From NCBI GenBank assembly GCA_002493635.1, contig DKZL01000072.1:1-51562 (forward strand): a DNA stretch of 51,562 nt, written 5' to 3'. The stretch's first letter is position 1, and every line of letters begins with the position of its first letter. Of this stretch, positions 8,578 through 17,998 are shown in pieces. The DNA comes from Ruminococcaceae bacterium UBA7075. Its GTDB lineage: Bacteria; Bacillota; Clostridia; Oscillospirales; Acutalibacteraceae. The notes under the pieces are model-generated. The model saw only the letters and a program-made list of their open reading frames with translations. It made no database searches and had not been told where the DNA came from. The translations under genes and the position numbers were made by a program.

Positions 8578-10605
8578 TTATTCTACTGTATACGTTTTGT
8601 CGGGTTCAACAGTCAATCCCTGTCCCTCGGGATACTGAAATGCATCTGCTGCGTCACCGTCATTAAAAATGATATATGGCGTTTCAAAGTATTTTGTAAA
8701 TGTATAGCAATACTTACCGTCAGATGTTTTCTCCATTTCTATGCCGGGCCAGATGTCATTTTCATCTAAATCATCATTATAAACATAGGCATATATTTCA
8801 TCATCCCAGTCATCAGGTTTTTCAAAATAAACCTTTACACCCTTTGTGATTTCATATGTCTGCTTATAGGTAAACACCAGTTCTTCATAGGTCTTTGTAC
8901 CCTCGCTGTTAGTTGCGGTAAGTACAACCTCTGTTGTATCGCTGTCATCCTTATGCTTGATTGTAAGTTTGTCGCCGTCCTTAAATGAAACAGGTTCAGA
9001 ACCGTCAATGGAATAGGTTGCATTATCTGTGTTGCTGCAAGTAAGCGTAACATCAATACTGTCACCCTCGTATGCAAACTCTGTATCCTCTGCAACACCA
9101 ACTTCGGCAGAAGCAGCAGTTTCCTTGTAGCCTTCATTATAAAGCACTACAACCGAATTTTCAGGAATATCGGCATCGCTTGTCAGCTTGCCGTTTGACA
9201 CAGTATAGGTTGTTTTATTATCAACTCTGTCAACATATGTGCCGTCTGCAAGACCGATTTCAAAGCCTGTCTTAAGAGTACCCTCGGTATTTACAATTAC
9301 TGCACCCTTATTTCCTCTTTCAATAATCAATGCAGATGTATCATCACCGGGAGACGCAAGGTTCTCTTCCTCTCCCTGCATTGCTGTACGGAAGAAGTTG
9401 ACAGCTTTTACACGGCTGTCCTTATAAAAATCGTCACCTTGTGTGCCTATGCGATTCATTCCCCAGATATTATCCATTGAGCTGTTGTATGGTCTGTCAA
9501 AGAACAGCGGAGTACCGTCCTTGCGTGCAGTGATAATTGACCATCCGAGTATAATTTGCTCGTTAGTAAAACTGTATGCCGTGCCGTCATTAATGTAGTT
9601 ATCGTGCGATTCAACCCAGGTTACAACATTCGGATCTATATCACCAAGCCAATAATCTGATACCGAACCGGGGCTGAGCACATTATTGTTTACGGCAGAA
9701 CGTATTTTGCTGCCGTAGGTACTTGCAGTGGTTCTGCCGATTGCAGAAATATAATCTTTGATTCTATCATTGTTACCCTGCAAAACCTCTCCGTAAATAA
9801 AGAGCGAATCAGCATTCTTTACACTCGTTGTAGCCTTTTCCCAAAAGTTGTTTTCAAAGCCGTCATCTTCCTTAGGGTCATCAGGCAAGCCTATATGCTT
9901 TGCAGTATCATATCTGAAGCCGTCGGCACCGCAGTCAATGCAGTCGTTGATAAACTCAAAAAAGTAATCCTGAAAAGAAGGTCTTTCAGTATTAATGTCA
10001 GGAAGTCCACCCATTTTGTATGTTGTACAATCAAGGCGGCTGCTGTAATTATTCAGGTCATTCGCATTACCCTTATGATAAAGGGTTTCAAGACTTCCGC
10101 CGCCTGCTTCAATCAAATCCTGACTTACTGCATCGGTTTCAGGAGTGGTATGATTTGCAATTACATCAACAAGAACACTTATTCCGTACTTATCAGCCTC
10201 TTCACACATAGCTTTAAATTCTTCACGTGTACCAAGCTGATAGTTACCGATTTTAAAATCAGTTGGCTGATAATGATAGTACCATTTACCGTTGCCGTAA
10301 AGCTCCATTCCACCGTTCTCACCCTCAAGACATTCATTAATTGGTGAGGTCTGGACTGAGGTAAACCCTGCCGCCGCAATGTCAGCCATAGACTCCTTGA
10401 TTGTGTTAAAATCCCAGCAGAAGCACTGAAGAATTGTTCCTGCCTCAATGCTGTCTGCAGTTTTATTTTCAGCAGTATTTACATTTTCAGGTGTACTTGT
10501 ACTGTCTTTGTCACAGCCTGAAATAAGCGCAGCTGTTCCTGTGATAAGCACAGTTGAAAGCAATCCTGCTAAAATACGCTTGTACAAAAAATCACCGTCT
10601 TTCAA
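8578..10605 (-). CDS. Secreted lipoprotein alpha-amylase (GH13) with C-terminal starch-binding module
   Basis: A basic n-region, a hydrophobic stretch and the lipobox LISGC (C31) predict a lipid-anchored surface enzyme. The GH13 barrel spans about residues 55-430 with DVIANH (region I), GFRYDTAKH (D233, nucleophile), YGEVLQG (E273, acid/base) and VESHDN (D336). A beta-sandwich linker follows, and the last 90 residues (KGVKVYFEKPDDW onward, with WPGIEM) look like a CBM26 starch-binding module. It should hydrolyse alpha-1,4 glucan outside the cell. No ATG fits: translation probably starts at TTG 10605 or at TTG 10587, which better matches the signal-peptide n-region. No dockerin is seen. Confidence 0.92.
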   Translation of the reverse strand: MKDGDFLYKRILAGLLSTVLITGTAALISGCDKDSTSTPENVNTAENKTADSIEAGTILQCFCWDFNTIKESMADIAAAGFTSVQTSPINECLEGENGGMELYGNGKWYYHYQPTDFKIGNYQLGTREEFKAMCEEADKYGISVLVDVIANHTTPETDAVSQDLIEAGGGSLETLYHKGNANDLNNYSSRLDCTTYKMGGLPDINTERPSFQDYFFEFINDCIDCGADGFRYDTAKHIGLPDDPKEDDGFENNFWEKATTSVKNADSLFIYGEVLQGNNDRIKDYISAIGRTTASTYGSKIRSAVNNNVLSPGSVSDYWLGDIDPNVVTWVESHDNYINDGTAYSFTNEQIILGWSIITARKDGTPLFFDRPYNSSMDNIWGMNRIGTQGDDFYKDSRVKAVNFFRTAMQGEEENLASPGDDTSALIIERGNKGAVIVNTEGTLKTGFEIGLADGTYVDRVDNKTTYTVSNGKLTSDADIPENSVVVLYNEGYKETAASAEVGVAEDTEFAYEGDSIDVTLTCSNTDNATYSIDGSEPVSFKDGDKLTIKHKDDSDTTEVVLTATNSEGTKTYEELVFTYKQTYEITKGVKVYFEKPDDWDDEIYAYVYNDDLDENDIWPGIEMEKTSDGKYCYTFTKYFETPYIIFNDGDAADAFQYPEGQGLTVEPDKTYTVE

Positions 10606-10623
10606 TGTTTAATCAACTTTTGT

Positions 10624-10652
10624 ATTATATCACAAAATAAAATGATTTTAAA
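10624..10652 (-). promoter_or_regulatory. Putative promoter of the amylase gene
   Basis: A perfect TATAAT at 10624-10629 (minus strand) lies 17 bases from a weak TTTAAA at 10647-10652. No CcpA-like palindrome was recognised. Confidence 0.4.
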
Positions 10653-10743
10653 TAGAAAACAAAATATTTATATATAATATCAAATTTAGACACAAATTAT
10701 TGTACAAAATTACTTATAAGATAAGAAACAAATAAAATGTATA

Positions 10744-10772
10744 TTGTATTAATGTTAAATTTATTGTATAAT
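10744..10772 (+). promoter_or_regulatory. Putative promoter of the GT2-GtrA gene
   Basis: TTGTAT and TATAAT are separated by 17 bases and end 31 bases before the ATG at 10804, in the divergent gap with the amylase gene. Confidence 0.55.
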
Positions 10773-10803
10773 ATAGGCTGATATTATATGGAGGATTTTA
10801 GTT

Positions 10804-11835
10804 ATGAGCCACGCTGTGATTATAACTATATATAAAAAAGACCGCACAACTATTGACTTATGCTCTCAACTTTATGAGCTTGGAGCAGAGCATATCATTG
10901 TGGTCAATGACGGATGTGTCACAGGCGATGAATATTTTAATGAGCTTATAAGCATCGGATGTCATATTTTAACGCTTGAAAAAGGCTCAGGCAAAGGCAC
11001 CTGTATTAAAGCAGGTGCAAAATATGCTTATGAAAACATTTATAATATCACAGGATTCATAACCGCTGATGCCGACGGTCAGCACAGAGCTGAAGATATT
11101 ATGAGGGTAAGCCGTGCCCTGGAAATACGTCCCGACAATCTTATTCTTGGCAAGCGTGATATTTCTAAGTCAAAAATGTCATTTGGGCACCGAATAGGTC
11201 ACAAAGCTGCCTCATCCTACTTTAAAGTAATTACAGGTGTGAAGTGCAAAGACACAATGACAGGGCTGCGTGGTATTCCGGTTACACTTTATGATATTGT
11301 GATTAACACAAAAGGGCAACGTTTTGAATATGAAATGAATTTTCTGACAAAATGTGCAGATTTAAAAGTCCCGTTTTATAATGTAAATATAGTAACAAAG
11401 CAACCATCAGACAGCACATCAAATTACAGGCTTTTTAAGGACACTTTTTTAATATACAGAACACCTCTTAGATTTGCAACGGCGTCAATGGGCTGTACAA
11501 TCGTCGACCTTGTGCTGTTTACCGTCTTTACATATCTTTTGCCTGCATCAATTCAGTGGAATGTCGCACTTGCCACACTTATGGCAAGAGTTGTATCGGG
11601 CTGTATGAATTTTATGATTAACAGAAAAGTTATTTTTGATAATGACAGCAAAGCCGGAAATCAGGCTTTAAAATTCTTCATTTTATTTTTCTTTATTATG
11701 TGCGCCAGCACAGTAACAGTATCGGCACTTTCGTTTATTCCCGTTCCTGCAACGCTTATTAAAGCGATTGTCGATTTACTCTTGTGGGCAGTAAATTATA
11801 CAATTCAGAGAAAATGGGTATTTAAAGAAACATAA
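10804..11835 (+). CDS. Family 2 glycosyltransferase fused to a GtrA-like membrane domain
   Basis: Residues 1 to about 200 are a GT2 domain of the polyprenyl-phosphate sugar synthase type, with ADADGQH as the metal-binding DXD-type motif. Residues about 225-343 contain four hydrophobic segments typical of GtrA, thought to help move lipid-linked sugars across the membrane. Fusing both halves suggests that one protein makes a polyprenyl-phosphate sugar and flips it; this is inference. The sugar is unknown. A ggagg ribosome site precedes the ATG. Its stop codon is followed after four bases by copy B of the dispersed element. Confidence 0.85.
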   Translation: MSHAVIITIYKKDRTTIDLCSQLYELGAEHIIVVNDGCVTGDEYFNELISIGCHILTLEKGSGKGTCIKAGAKYAYENIYNITGFITADADGQHRAEDIMRVSRALEIRPDNLILGKRDISKSKMSFGHRIGHKAASSYFKVITGVKCKDTMTGLRGIPVTLYDIVINTKGQRFEYEMNFLTKCADLKVPFYNVNIVTKQPSDSTSNYRLFKDTFLIYRTPLRFATASMGCTIVDLVLFTVFTYLLPASIQWNVALATLMARVVSGCMNFMINRKVIFDNDSKAGNQALKFFILFFFIMCASTVTVSALSFIPVPATLIKAIVDLLLWAVNYTIQRKWVFKET

Positions 11836-11839
11836 AAAA

Positions 11840-11926
11840 GCAGCCGGTGGGCTGCACTTATTCGGGCAGACAGCACCATATAAAAAATAACTTCTGTGCC
11901 CGAGCGCAACCGAGCAATTTCCTATA
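11840..11926 (+). repeat. Dispersed intergenic element, copy B
   Basis: This is the best preserved copy. It opens with the hairpin GCAGCC-GGTG-GGCTGC, then the shared core cagacagcaccatataaa, then tgcccgagcgcaaccgagcaa. It starts four bases after the stop codon of the GT2-GtrA gene and ends five bases before a bidirectional terminator, between convergent genes. Confidence 0.8.
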
Positions 11927-11930
11927 GTGT

Positions 11931-11960
11931 AAAAAAGCGTGGGATAAAAACCACGCTTTT
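11931..11960. terminator. Bidirectional terminator
   Basis: AAAAGCGTGG and CCACGCTTTT pair around an eight-base loop with A-rich and T-rich flanks. It serves the GT2-GtrA gene and the DUF819 gene. Confidence 0.85.
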
Positions 11961-11982
11961 GTTATTGCTTTATAAATTTTAA

Positions 11983-13161
11983 TCATCCGCCGACCAGTTG
12001 CATAAGTTGTGCAACAATCAAACCTCCGCCTGTTCCGACAACATAGCCGAGGAGTGCCATAATGATACCGACAGGTACAAGAGCACTGCTGTATGTGCCG
12101 GCAAGAACAGGTGCTGTTGCCGTTCCTCCAATGTTTGCAAGAGATGCAACTGCACAAGTGAAAATATCCATTTTTAATAATTTAGCAAGCAAAATCATAA
12201 TGGCAATATGAATCAGAAGAATGATAAGTCCTGTAAGAAGCCATGCAGGAGCATTGCCTATGCTGCCGAGATCCGCTCGGGACGCAATGAGTGCAATTAC
12301 CACATATAAAAGCACATTGGATATTTCCTCAGTACCCTTAATTTTGCCAAACGGAGTAAGAGCAAGAACAACGCCCAGAACAGTAACTATAAGAACTGTC
12401 CATGTTGCTTTATCAAAGAACGGAATATAACTGTTGATAATTGAACCGAGCATTTGAGAAATTGCAGAAACTAAAAGTCCTGAGCCGATTAAAATTGCAA
12501 TATTCTGCCAAGCAAGAGGTTTTGTGTTAGCTTTAGCTTCTGCTTCAAGAGTAGCACCAACCTCGTCAATAATATGGGTATCCGCCTTTGTCCACGAATT
12601 AAACTTCTTGGAAAAGCCGATTGCCCATAACAGAAACATTACATATAATGTTGCGCAAATTGAATCCATAACGAGGGCATATGCCATTGTTGCCTCATCA
12701 ACATTGAGAGCTGCCTGAATAGCAAGCATATTGCCTCCGCCGCCCATCCAGCTTCCGCAAAGTGCTCCGAGTGCCTGCCATGAATTCTCACCCAAGAAAT
12801 TGTGCATAATGGCATATGCTGCTACAAATCCGAGTCCTATTGAAATCGTGGCTGAAAAGAAACCTATAAGCATTTTAGGTCCGAGCTTGATAATTTTTCT
12901 CAAATCACATCGCAACAGCATTATGAAAAGCATAGCATACAAAAGCGGATTTTTTAATGCAGTATATGCCTCGTTTGTAGCCTCTAAATCCCATAATCTC
13001 ACCGTGCAGAGAATCATCAACCCTAAGTAAATTAAAACTATTGGCGGAGCAAATTTAAAAATATTCTGCGCCACCTTACCTTTAAATATTTTTGGAAGGC
13101 AAATCATTAATGCCGCTATGAATACAAGAGCAGCAATATAAAGAAATCCGTCCTTAATCAT
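11983..13161 (-). CDS. DUF819 family membrane protein
   Basis: This 392-residue protein has about ten to twelve hydrophobic segments and the glycine-rich GSWMGGGGNMLAIQ typical of DUF819 (YjcL-like) proteins, whose substrate is unknown. The family resembles transporters of the BASS/gluconate type in its two-fold layout. The frame is open to 13221, but the ATG at 13161 has an AAAGGAG site and lies 18 bases after the pepD stop, so I chose it. It is probably co-transcribed with pepD, which would fit uptake or export of a peptide or amino acid product; that is inference. Confidence 0.8.
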   Translation of the reverse strand: MIKDGFLYIAALVFIAALMICLPKIFKGKVAQNIFKFAPPIVLIYLGLMILCTVRLWDLEATNEAYTALKNPLLYAMLFIMLLRCDLRKIIKLGPKMLIGFFSATISIGLGFVAAYAIMHNFLGENSWQALGALCGSWMGGGGNMLAIQAALNVDEATMAYALVMDSICATLYVMFLLWAIGFSKKFNSWTKADTHIIDEVGATLEAEAKANTKPLAWQNIAILIGSGLLVSAISQMLGSIINSYIPFFDKATWTVLIVTVLGVVLALTPFGKIKGTEEISNVLLYVVIALIASRADLGSIGNAPAWLLTGLIILLIHIAIMILLAKLLKMDIFTCAVASLANIGGTATAPVLAGTYSSALVPVGIIMALLGYVVGTGGGLIVAQLMQLVGG

Positions 13162-13178
13162 AAAATCCGCATCTCCTT

Positions 13179-14627
13179 TTATCTGAGATTTTTTAATACC
13201 TTTAATAAATAATTCCAGCATCGTTCAACAGATGCAACATCCATTCTTTCATCAGGCGTGTGAACATTTTCAAGATTCGGTCCTATTGAAATCATATCAA
13301 TGCCACTGATTTTGCCGGAAAGTATTCCGCATTCAAGCCCTGCGTGAATTGACGCTACAACAGGCTTGTCTGCATAAACTTCATTATAGGTGTTTATCAT
13401 TACATCACGCAATTCTGATACAATTCTGTATTCCCACGCAGGATAGTCTGATGTAAAAATCACCTTACCGCCAAGATAATCAATAAAAGAATTGAGTTTC
13501 TGAATCGTCGTCTGTTTACCTGTAGACGCATTACTTCTTATTAAAAAGCTCATCATAAATACATCTTTTTCAATAGAAGCAATTCCGAGATTGAGCGAAG
13601 TTTGCACCATATCGGGGATATCAGGACTCATCGTCTGGATTCCATTGGGTATCTGCATAAGTGAAAAAATCAGCTTACGGGTGCTGTTTTTATCAGTAAC
13701 CTTTTCCGCTTTTTCAATTATTTCAGCAGTCAGTTTTATATCAGGCTCAACTGTTTTCAGTTCCATTTTCAGAATATTATAAAATTCCATTACACTCTGC
13801 AAAACTGTTATTTCATCAGACTTGTTTACACAAACAACCGCCTGTGCTGATTTTGGAATTGCATTCGCCTTTCTGCCTCCCAAAACATCTGCCAATAAAA
13901 TATCAGACTTTTCACCGAGAAATTCTAAAAGTCTTCCCATAATTTTCAGCGCATTTTTTCGATGTTTATTAATATCTACTCCTGAATGACCGCCTTTTAA
14001 TCCGCTGAGCATAATTTTTATTGTAACCATATCATCATCGGTATTTGTATATTGCAAAGGTATATCGCAATGTGCACGAACACCTCCTGCACAGCTTGTT
14101 GTTAAAACACCTTCAACCTCAGAATCAAGATTGATAAGTCTTTTTGACCTCAAAAACCTTGTATCAAGTTCACGAGCACCTATCATTCCGATTTCCTCAT
14201 CAACAGTGAAAAGTGCTTCAATCGGAGGATGCGGTATATTTTTAGAATCTAAAATTGCAAGAATATATGCTATTGCAATTCCATCATCACCGCCCAGTGT
14301 AGTGTCCTCTGCCCATACATAATTGCCGTCTGTACGAATTTTTAATGAATCTGTTTCAAAGTTGAAATCTGAACCAATTTTTTTGTCGCAAACCATATCA
14401 AGGTGACCTTGCAGGATAACAGGTGCACTTTTTTCATATCCCCGTGTGCCGTCAGCAAAAATCATAACATTTCCGGCATTATCTTTATAGGATTTCAGGT
14501 TGTGTTCATCGGCAAAACTTATACAATAATCAGCAATTTGTCCGGTATTTCCGCTTCCGTGCGGAATTGAAGCAATCTGACTGAAATAATAAAACACCTC
14601 TTTAGGACTTAAATCTGCAATATTCAT
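13179..14627 (-). CDS. pepD: Xaa-His dipeptidase / aminoacyl-histidine dipeptidase (M20)
   Basis: PepD is a cytosolic zinc dipeptidase with broad specificity, including carnosine-like Xaa-His dipeptides. Metal-site motifs are QGHLDMVCDK, TTLGGDDGIAIAY, TVDEEIGMIGA and LDSEVEG. The 482-residue length and internal lid domain match the family. It lies between the yitT and DUF819 genes on the same strand, with about 50 bases to yitT. It could release histidine or other amino acids from imported dipeptides. Confidence 0.92.
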   Translation of the reverse strand: MNIADLSPKEVFYYFSQIASIPHGSGNTGQIADYCISFADEHNLKSYKDNAGNVMIFADGTRGYEKSAPVILQGHLDMVCDKKIGSDFNFETDSLKIRTDGNYVWAEDTTLGGDDGIAIAYILAILDSKNIPHPPIEALFTVDEEIGMIGARELDTRFLRSKRLINLDSEVEGVLTTSCAGGVRAHCDIPLQYTNTDDDMVTIKIMLSGLKGGHSGVDINKHRKNALKIMGRLLEFLGEKSDILLADVLGGRKANAIPKSAQAVVCVNKSDEITVLQSVMEFYNILKMELKTVEPDIKLTAEIIEKAEKVTDKNSTRKLIFSLMQIPNGIQTMSPDIPDMVQTSLNLGIASIEKDVFMMSFLIRSNASTGKQTTIQKLNSFIDYLGGKVIFTSDYPAWEYRIVSELRDVMINTYNEVYADKPVVASIHAGLECGILSGKISGIDMISIGPNLENVHTPDERMDVASVERCWNYLLKVLKNLR

Positions 14628-14676
14628 AATTCACCTTCTCCGCAACATTTTTATTAATTTAATATTTTATGCCATA

Positions 14677-15573
14677 TTATGAAATCTTTCCTATAAAACC
14701 TTCTCCACTGATAGCTCCGGCCGTGGTAACAATAATGAATGCTCTACTGTCAATTTTGTGAACAGCAGTTGTAATTTTATGCACCTGCTGAGGACGTACT
14801 GCACACATTACAATTTTCTTTTTCTCTCCGCTGTACGCTCCCTCTCCTTCAAGCAAGGTAACTCCTCGTTCTATTGAGTTTAGTATTAATGCACTTATTG
14901 CCCGATAGTTGCTTGTAACTATAAATATCAGCTTGCCGTTTCCTCTTGAAGTACCATAGGATATTGTATCTATCATTTTTATGCTTACAAAAATAGCAGT
15001 AAGCGCATATAAGACACTTTCAAGACTTCCGTATACAATGAAAACTATAATAAGAATGAGAATGTCAGTTAACAAAATAATATTTCCTGTTGATATATGA
15101 GAAAAATGCTTATGGATATTAAGCGCAACAATATCCGTTCCGCCTGTCGAACCACCCCGAAAGAAAATAAAACCAAGTCCCACACCGTTAAGCAAACCAC
15201 CGAATATTGAAGCAAGCAATGAATCGCCCGTATATACCGGCAAAAACGGTGTCAGCAAATCAATGCTTACAGATACGAGTGCCGTACCTATTACCGTTTT
15301 GGTAAGAAATGACACACCGTTTTCTACTGCTCCCCAAATAAACAATGGAATATTCATCACAAAAATCATAGCACCAATCGGAAGTCCAAACAAATAGTTG
15401 AGCATTGTGGCAACACCTGTCATACCACCCGGTGCAATGTTGTTTGGTGATGTAAACATTACTACGGATACACCATAAACAAAAGCACCACAGGCAATGA
15501 TTGCATAATCTATGACTGTGGTGTGAATATTTGAGTGAAACACTCGTTTTGAATTATTGATTTGACTTTTCAA
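14677..15573 (-). CDS. YitT family membrane protein
   Basis: Five or six hydrophobic segments (DUF161 half) are followed by a soluble C-terminal DUF2179 domain, with IAPGGMTGVA and RGGSTGGTDIVA as the two internal-repeat signatures. Function is not established. No ATG fits. The TTG at 15573 follows the mrnC stop by one base and uses a purine-rich GAAGAGAG site; a TTG at 15597 inside mrnC is the alternative. The arrangement implies coupling to mrnC. Confidence 0.82.
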   Translation of the reverse strand: MKSQINNSKRVFHSNIHTTVIDYAIIACGAFVYGVSVVMFTSPNNIAPGGMTGVATMLNYLFGLPIGAMIFVMNIPLFIWGAVENGVSFLTKTVIGTALVSVSIDLLTPFLPVYTGDSLLASIFGGLLNGVGLGFIFFRGGSTGGTDIVALNIHKHFSHISTGNIILLTDILILIIVFIVYGSLESVLYALTAIFVSIKMIDTISYGTSRGNGKLIFIVTSNYRAISALILNSIERGVTLLEGEGAYSGEKKKIVMCAVRPQQVHKITTAVHKIDSRAFIIVTTAGAISGEGFIGKIS

Positions 15574-15574
15574 A

Positions 15575-15985
15575 TTAATCACTCTCTTCAAATGCAATAT
15601 GTACGATTAAATTGAAAAGCTCCTGTACTCTGCTCTGTTCTCCGTTCATATGTAAGTAACCAAAAAGGCACTCAAGACCTGTTGCACTGTGGTAATCAGC
15701 AACTGTGCTGTGCTTTGATGTGCATTTTGGAGCGGCATTTCTGCCTCGTTTGTAAACTGAGGTTTCTTTATCACTAAGTTTCGGAAGCAAGAGTTTAGCA
15801 AATCTTGCCTGACTTTTGCAGTTTACGAGCGAAACTTTGATTTTATTCAGCTCACCCACGGGACGGTTTGCTTGACGTACAAGGTATTCCCTGACAAGCA
15901 AATCATATACTCCGTCGCCCACAAAGGCAAGTGTGAGCGGCGAAATCTCGTCAGCGATGGTATGCATTTGTGCTATATTTTCCAT
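15575..15985 (-). CDS. mrnC: Mini-ribonuclease III
   Basis: Mini-III is an RNase III catalytic domain without the dsRNA-binding domain, and matures 23S rRNA ends in Firmicutes. FVGDGVYDLLVREYL carries the catalytic acidic signature, and GLECLFGYLHMNG is the C-terminal one. The 136-residue length is typical. It lies 12 bases after obg, an association that fits ribosome maturation. Confidence 0.93.
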   Translation of the reverse strand: MENIAQMHTIADEISPLTLAFVGDGVYDLLVREYLVRQANRPVGELNKIKVSLVNCKSQARFAKLLLPKLSDKETSVYKRGRNAAPKCTSKHSTVADYHSATGLECLFGYLHMNGEQSRVQELFNLIVHIAFEESD

Positions 15986-15997
15986 AATCAGCTCCGA

Positions 15998-17269
15998 TTA
16001 TTCCATAAAGTCAAATTCGACATCATAAATTGATACGGTGTCGCCGTCAGTGCAGCCCTTTTTGCGCAGAGCATCAATTACTCCTCCATTTACAAGAACC
16101 TTCTGGAAGTAATTAAGACTTTCATAATCATCAAAGTTAATACCCTTCATAACCTGAAAAAGCCAATCAGCCTCAACAGTATAAATGCCGTTGACATTTT
16201 TTATATCAACACTGTGATCGTCAAAGTCTTCAACATTTACGATTGGTGCAGGCTCTGCCTCGTACTGAACGATTGGCGGGAGCTTAGAAAGCATTTCCTG
16301 AATCTTTTTGAGAAGCGGGTCAACATCATAGCGAATTGCCGCCATAATCGGGAAAAAGTCGTAACCCTTGCTCTCAACATAAATTCTGAATTCTTCTATC
16401 TGCTCATCAGTCGCCATATCACATTTATTGCCTGCAACAACCATAGGCCGCTGTGCAAGTTCGGGATTGAATTTTTGAAGCTCATCATTAATTGCTTCAA
16501 AATCCTCAATAGGATTTCTGCCCTCACTGCCTGACACATCAACAATGTGTACAAGCATACGGCAACGCTCAACGTGACGCAGGAACTGATGACCAAGCCC
16601 TGTGCCTTGCCATGCACCCTCGATAAGTCCCGGAATATCAGCCATTACAAAAGATGAACCCTCTCCCATTGAAACTACACCTAAAACAGGGGTGATTGTA
16701 GTGAAGTGATAATTCGCAATTTCAGGCTTTGCCTGAGAAACTACTGAAACAAGCGTACTTTTACCTACATTCGGAAAACCTACAAGTCCCACATCTGCAA
16801 GCAGTTTGAGTTCAAGCACGACATCAAACTCTTCTCCCGGAAGTCCGGGCTTTGCAAATCTTGGTACTTGACGAACAGGAGTAGCAAAATGAGGATTACC
16901 CCAACCGCCTTTTCCTCCGTGCGCAACAATACAAGGTTCTTTTGAAGAAACATCAGCTAAAATTCTTCCTGTTTGCTCTTCTTTTACAAGTGTGCCGACA
17001 GGAACACGAATAATTAAATCCTCTGCATTTTTTCCTCTGCATCTGCCGCCTCTGCCGTTTTCGCCCTTCTGTGCAAAATATTTGCGCTTGTATCTGAAAT
17101 CAGCAAGTGTTGAAAGATTTGAATCGGCAACAAAAACAATGTTACCTCCTCTGCCGCCGTCGCCGCCGTCAGGACCGCCTGCTGCAACATACTTTTCTCG
17201 GTGAAATGAAACAGCTCCGTCGCCGCCGTCACCTGCTTTGATTTTAATTTTGGCTGTATCTACAAACAT
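15998..17269 (-). CDS. obg: GTPase Obg
   Basis: Obg is an essential GTPase in 50S ribosome assembly and stress control. The glycine-rich Obg fold covers residues 1 to about 157, then the G domain with GFPNVGKST (G1), DIPGLIEGA (G3) and AGNKCD (G4), and a C-terminal OCT domain from about 345. At 423 residues it is the full three-domain form common in Gram-positives. It follows rplU-prp-rpmA but a terminator at 17345-17374 separates it, so its own promoter is likely. Confidence 0.96.
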   Translation of the reverse strand: MFVDTAKIKIKAGDGGDGAVSFHREKYVAAGGPDGGDGGRGGNIVFVADSNLSTLADFRYKRKYFAQKGENGRGGRCRGKNAEDLIIRVPVGTLVKEEQTGRILADVSSKEPCIVAHGGKGGWGNPHFATPVRQVPRFAKPGLPGEEFDVVLELKLLADVGLVGFPNVGKSTLVSVVSQAKPEIANYHFTTITPVLGVVSMGEGSSFVMADIPGLIEGAWQGTGLGHQFLRHVERCRMLVHIVDVSGSEGRNPIEDFEAINDELQKFNPELAQRPMVVAGNKCDMATDEQIEEFRIYVESKGYDFFPIMAAIRYDVDPLLKKIQEMLSKLPPIVQYEAEPAPIVNVEDFDDHSVDIKNVNGIYTVEADWLFQVMKGINFDDYESLNYFQKVLVNGGVIDALRKKGCTDGDTVSIYDVEFDFME

Positions 17270-17344
17270 TATTATTCTCCATTTTATGAAAATAAATACT
17301 AATCAGTTAAACATTTTATAAAAAATATTATAACCGATTGACTG

Positions 17345-17374
17345 TAAAAAATAAGGGTGGATTAAAATCCACCC
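17345..17374 (-). terminator. Terminator after rpmA
   Basis: GGGTGGAT and ATCCACCC pair around a four-base loop, followed on the minus strand by TTATTTTTT. It closes the rplU-prp-rpmA operon ahead of obg; partial read-through is possible. Confidence 0.85.
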
Positions 17375-17389
17375 CCTGATTAAACGCTA

Positions 17390-17674
17390 TTACTGCTCAA
17401 CAGGATAAACGCTTGCACGCTTTCTGTCTTTGCCGACACGCTCAAATCTTAATACACCGTCAACCTTTGCAAACAATGTGTCATCTGAACCAATGCCAAC
17501 ATTAACACCAGGATGAATGTGTGTACCTCTCTGCTTAACAAGGATGTTACCTGCAAGAACCTTCTGACCGTCAGCACGCTTAACGCCAAGACGCTTTGAC
17601 TCACTGTCACGACCGTTCTTTGTAGAACCCATACCTTTTTTATGAGCGAATAACTGAATGTTAACCTTAATCAT
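17390..17674 (-). CDS. rpmA: 50S ribosomal protein L27, precursor form
   Basis: L27 reaches into the peptidyl-transferase centre. The 94-residue sequence carries the Firmicutes N-terminal extension MIKVNIQLF, which family knowledge says is removed by Prp between F9 and A10 to expose AHKKG. The rest (GSTKNGRDSESKRLGVK and onward) is canonical. The prp gene lies immediately upstream with a four-base gap, so precursor and processing enzyme are made together. Confidence 0.97.
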   Translation of the reverse strand: MIKVNIQLFAHKKGMGSTKNGRDSESKRLGVKRADGQKVLAGNILVKQRGTHIHPGVNVGIGSDDTLFAKVDGVLRFERVGKDRKRASVYPVEQ

Positions 17675-17678
17675 TACC

Positions 17679-17996
17679 TTACACCTCCGAAAATTTGAGT
17701 TTAATATGTTTTGAATATTGCTCTTTTAGAGCATTCATATGAAGCAGAAGCCCCTGCATTACTGCATCGGCTTTTTCAGCTTCATTTTGTGGAAGCTTTA
17801 GTTCAAGACTTCCGTCACCGACGGTAACATTTGCTTTAATCTTTAAAACATCAGTGATTGTGTTAGCTGTCATTATTGTTGCCGAACTGATTGCTGAACA
17901 CACAATGTCCTCGCCCTCTTCAGCATAACCCGAATGACCGCAAGCTGTAAAGCCCAAAAGCAAATCACCTTGTTTAAGAAAAGTTACCGTAGTCAT
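17679..17996 (-). CDS. prp: Ribosomal-processing cysteine protease Prp
   Basis: Prp removes the N-terminal extension of L27. The catalytic pair is visible as GHSGYAEEGEDIVCSA (H21, C33). At 105 residues it has the normal length. It sits between rplU and rpmA, its standard place in Firmicutes, with a two-base gap to rplU. The ATG follows the rplU stop directly, which suggests coupling. Confidence 0.95.
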   Translation of the reverse strand: MTTVTFLKQGDLLLGFTACGHSGYAEEGEDIVCSAISSATIMTANTITDVLKIKANVTVGDGSLELKLPQNEAEKADAVMQGLLLHMNALKEQYSKHIKLKFSEV

Positions 17997-17998
17997 TT

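Noticed and set aside
9895..10347. Plus-strand open frame of 150 codons inside the amylase gene
   Set aside because: It lies wholly antisense to the GH13 catalytic domain, whose motifs are intact, and its product resembles no family.
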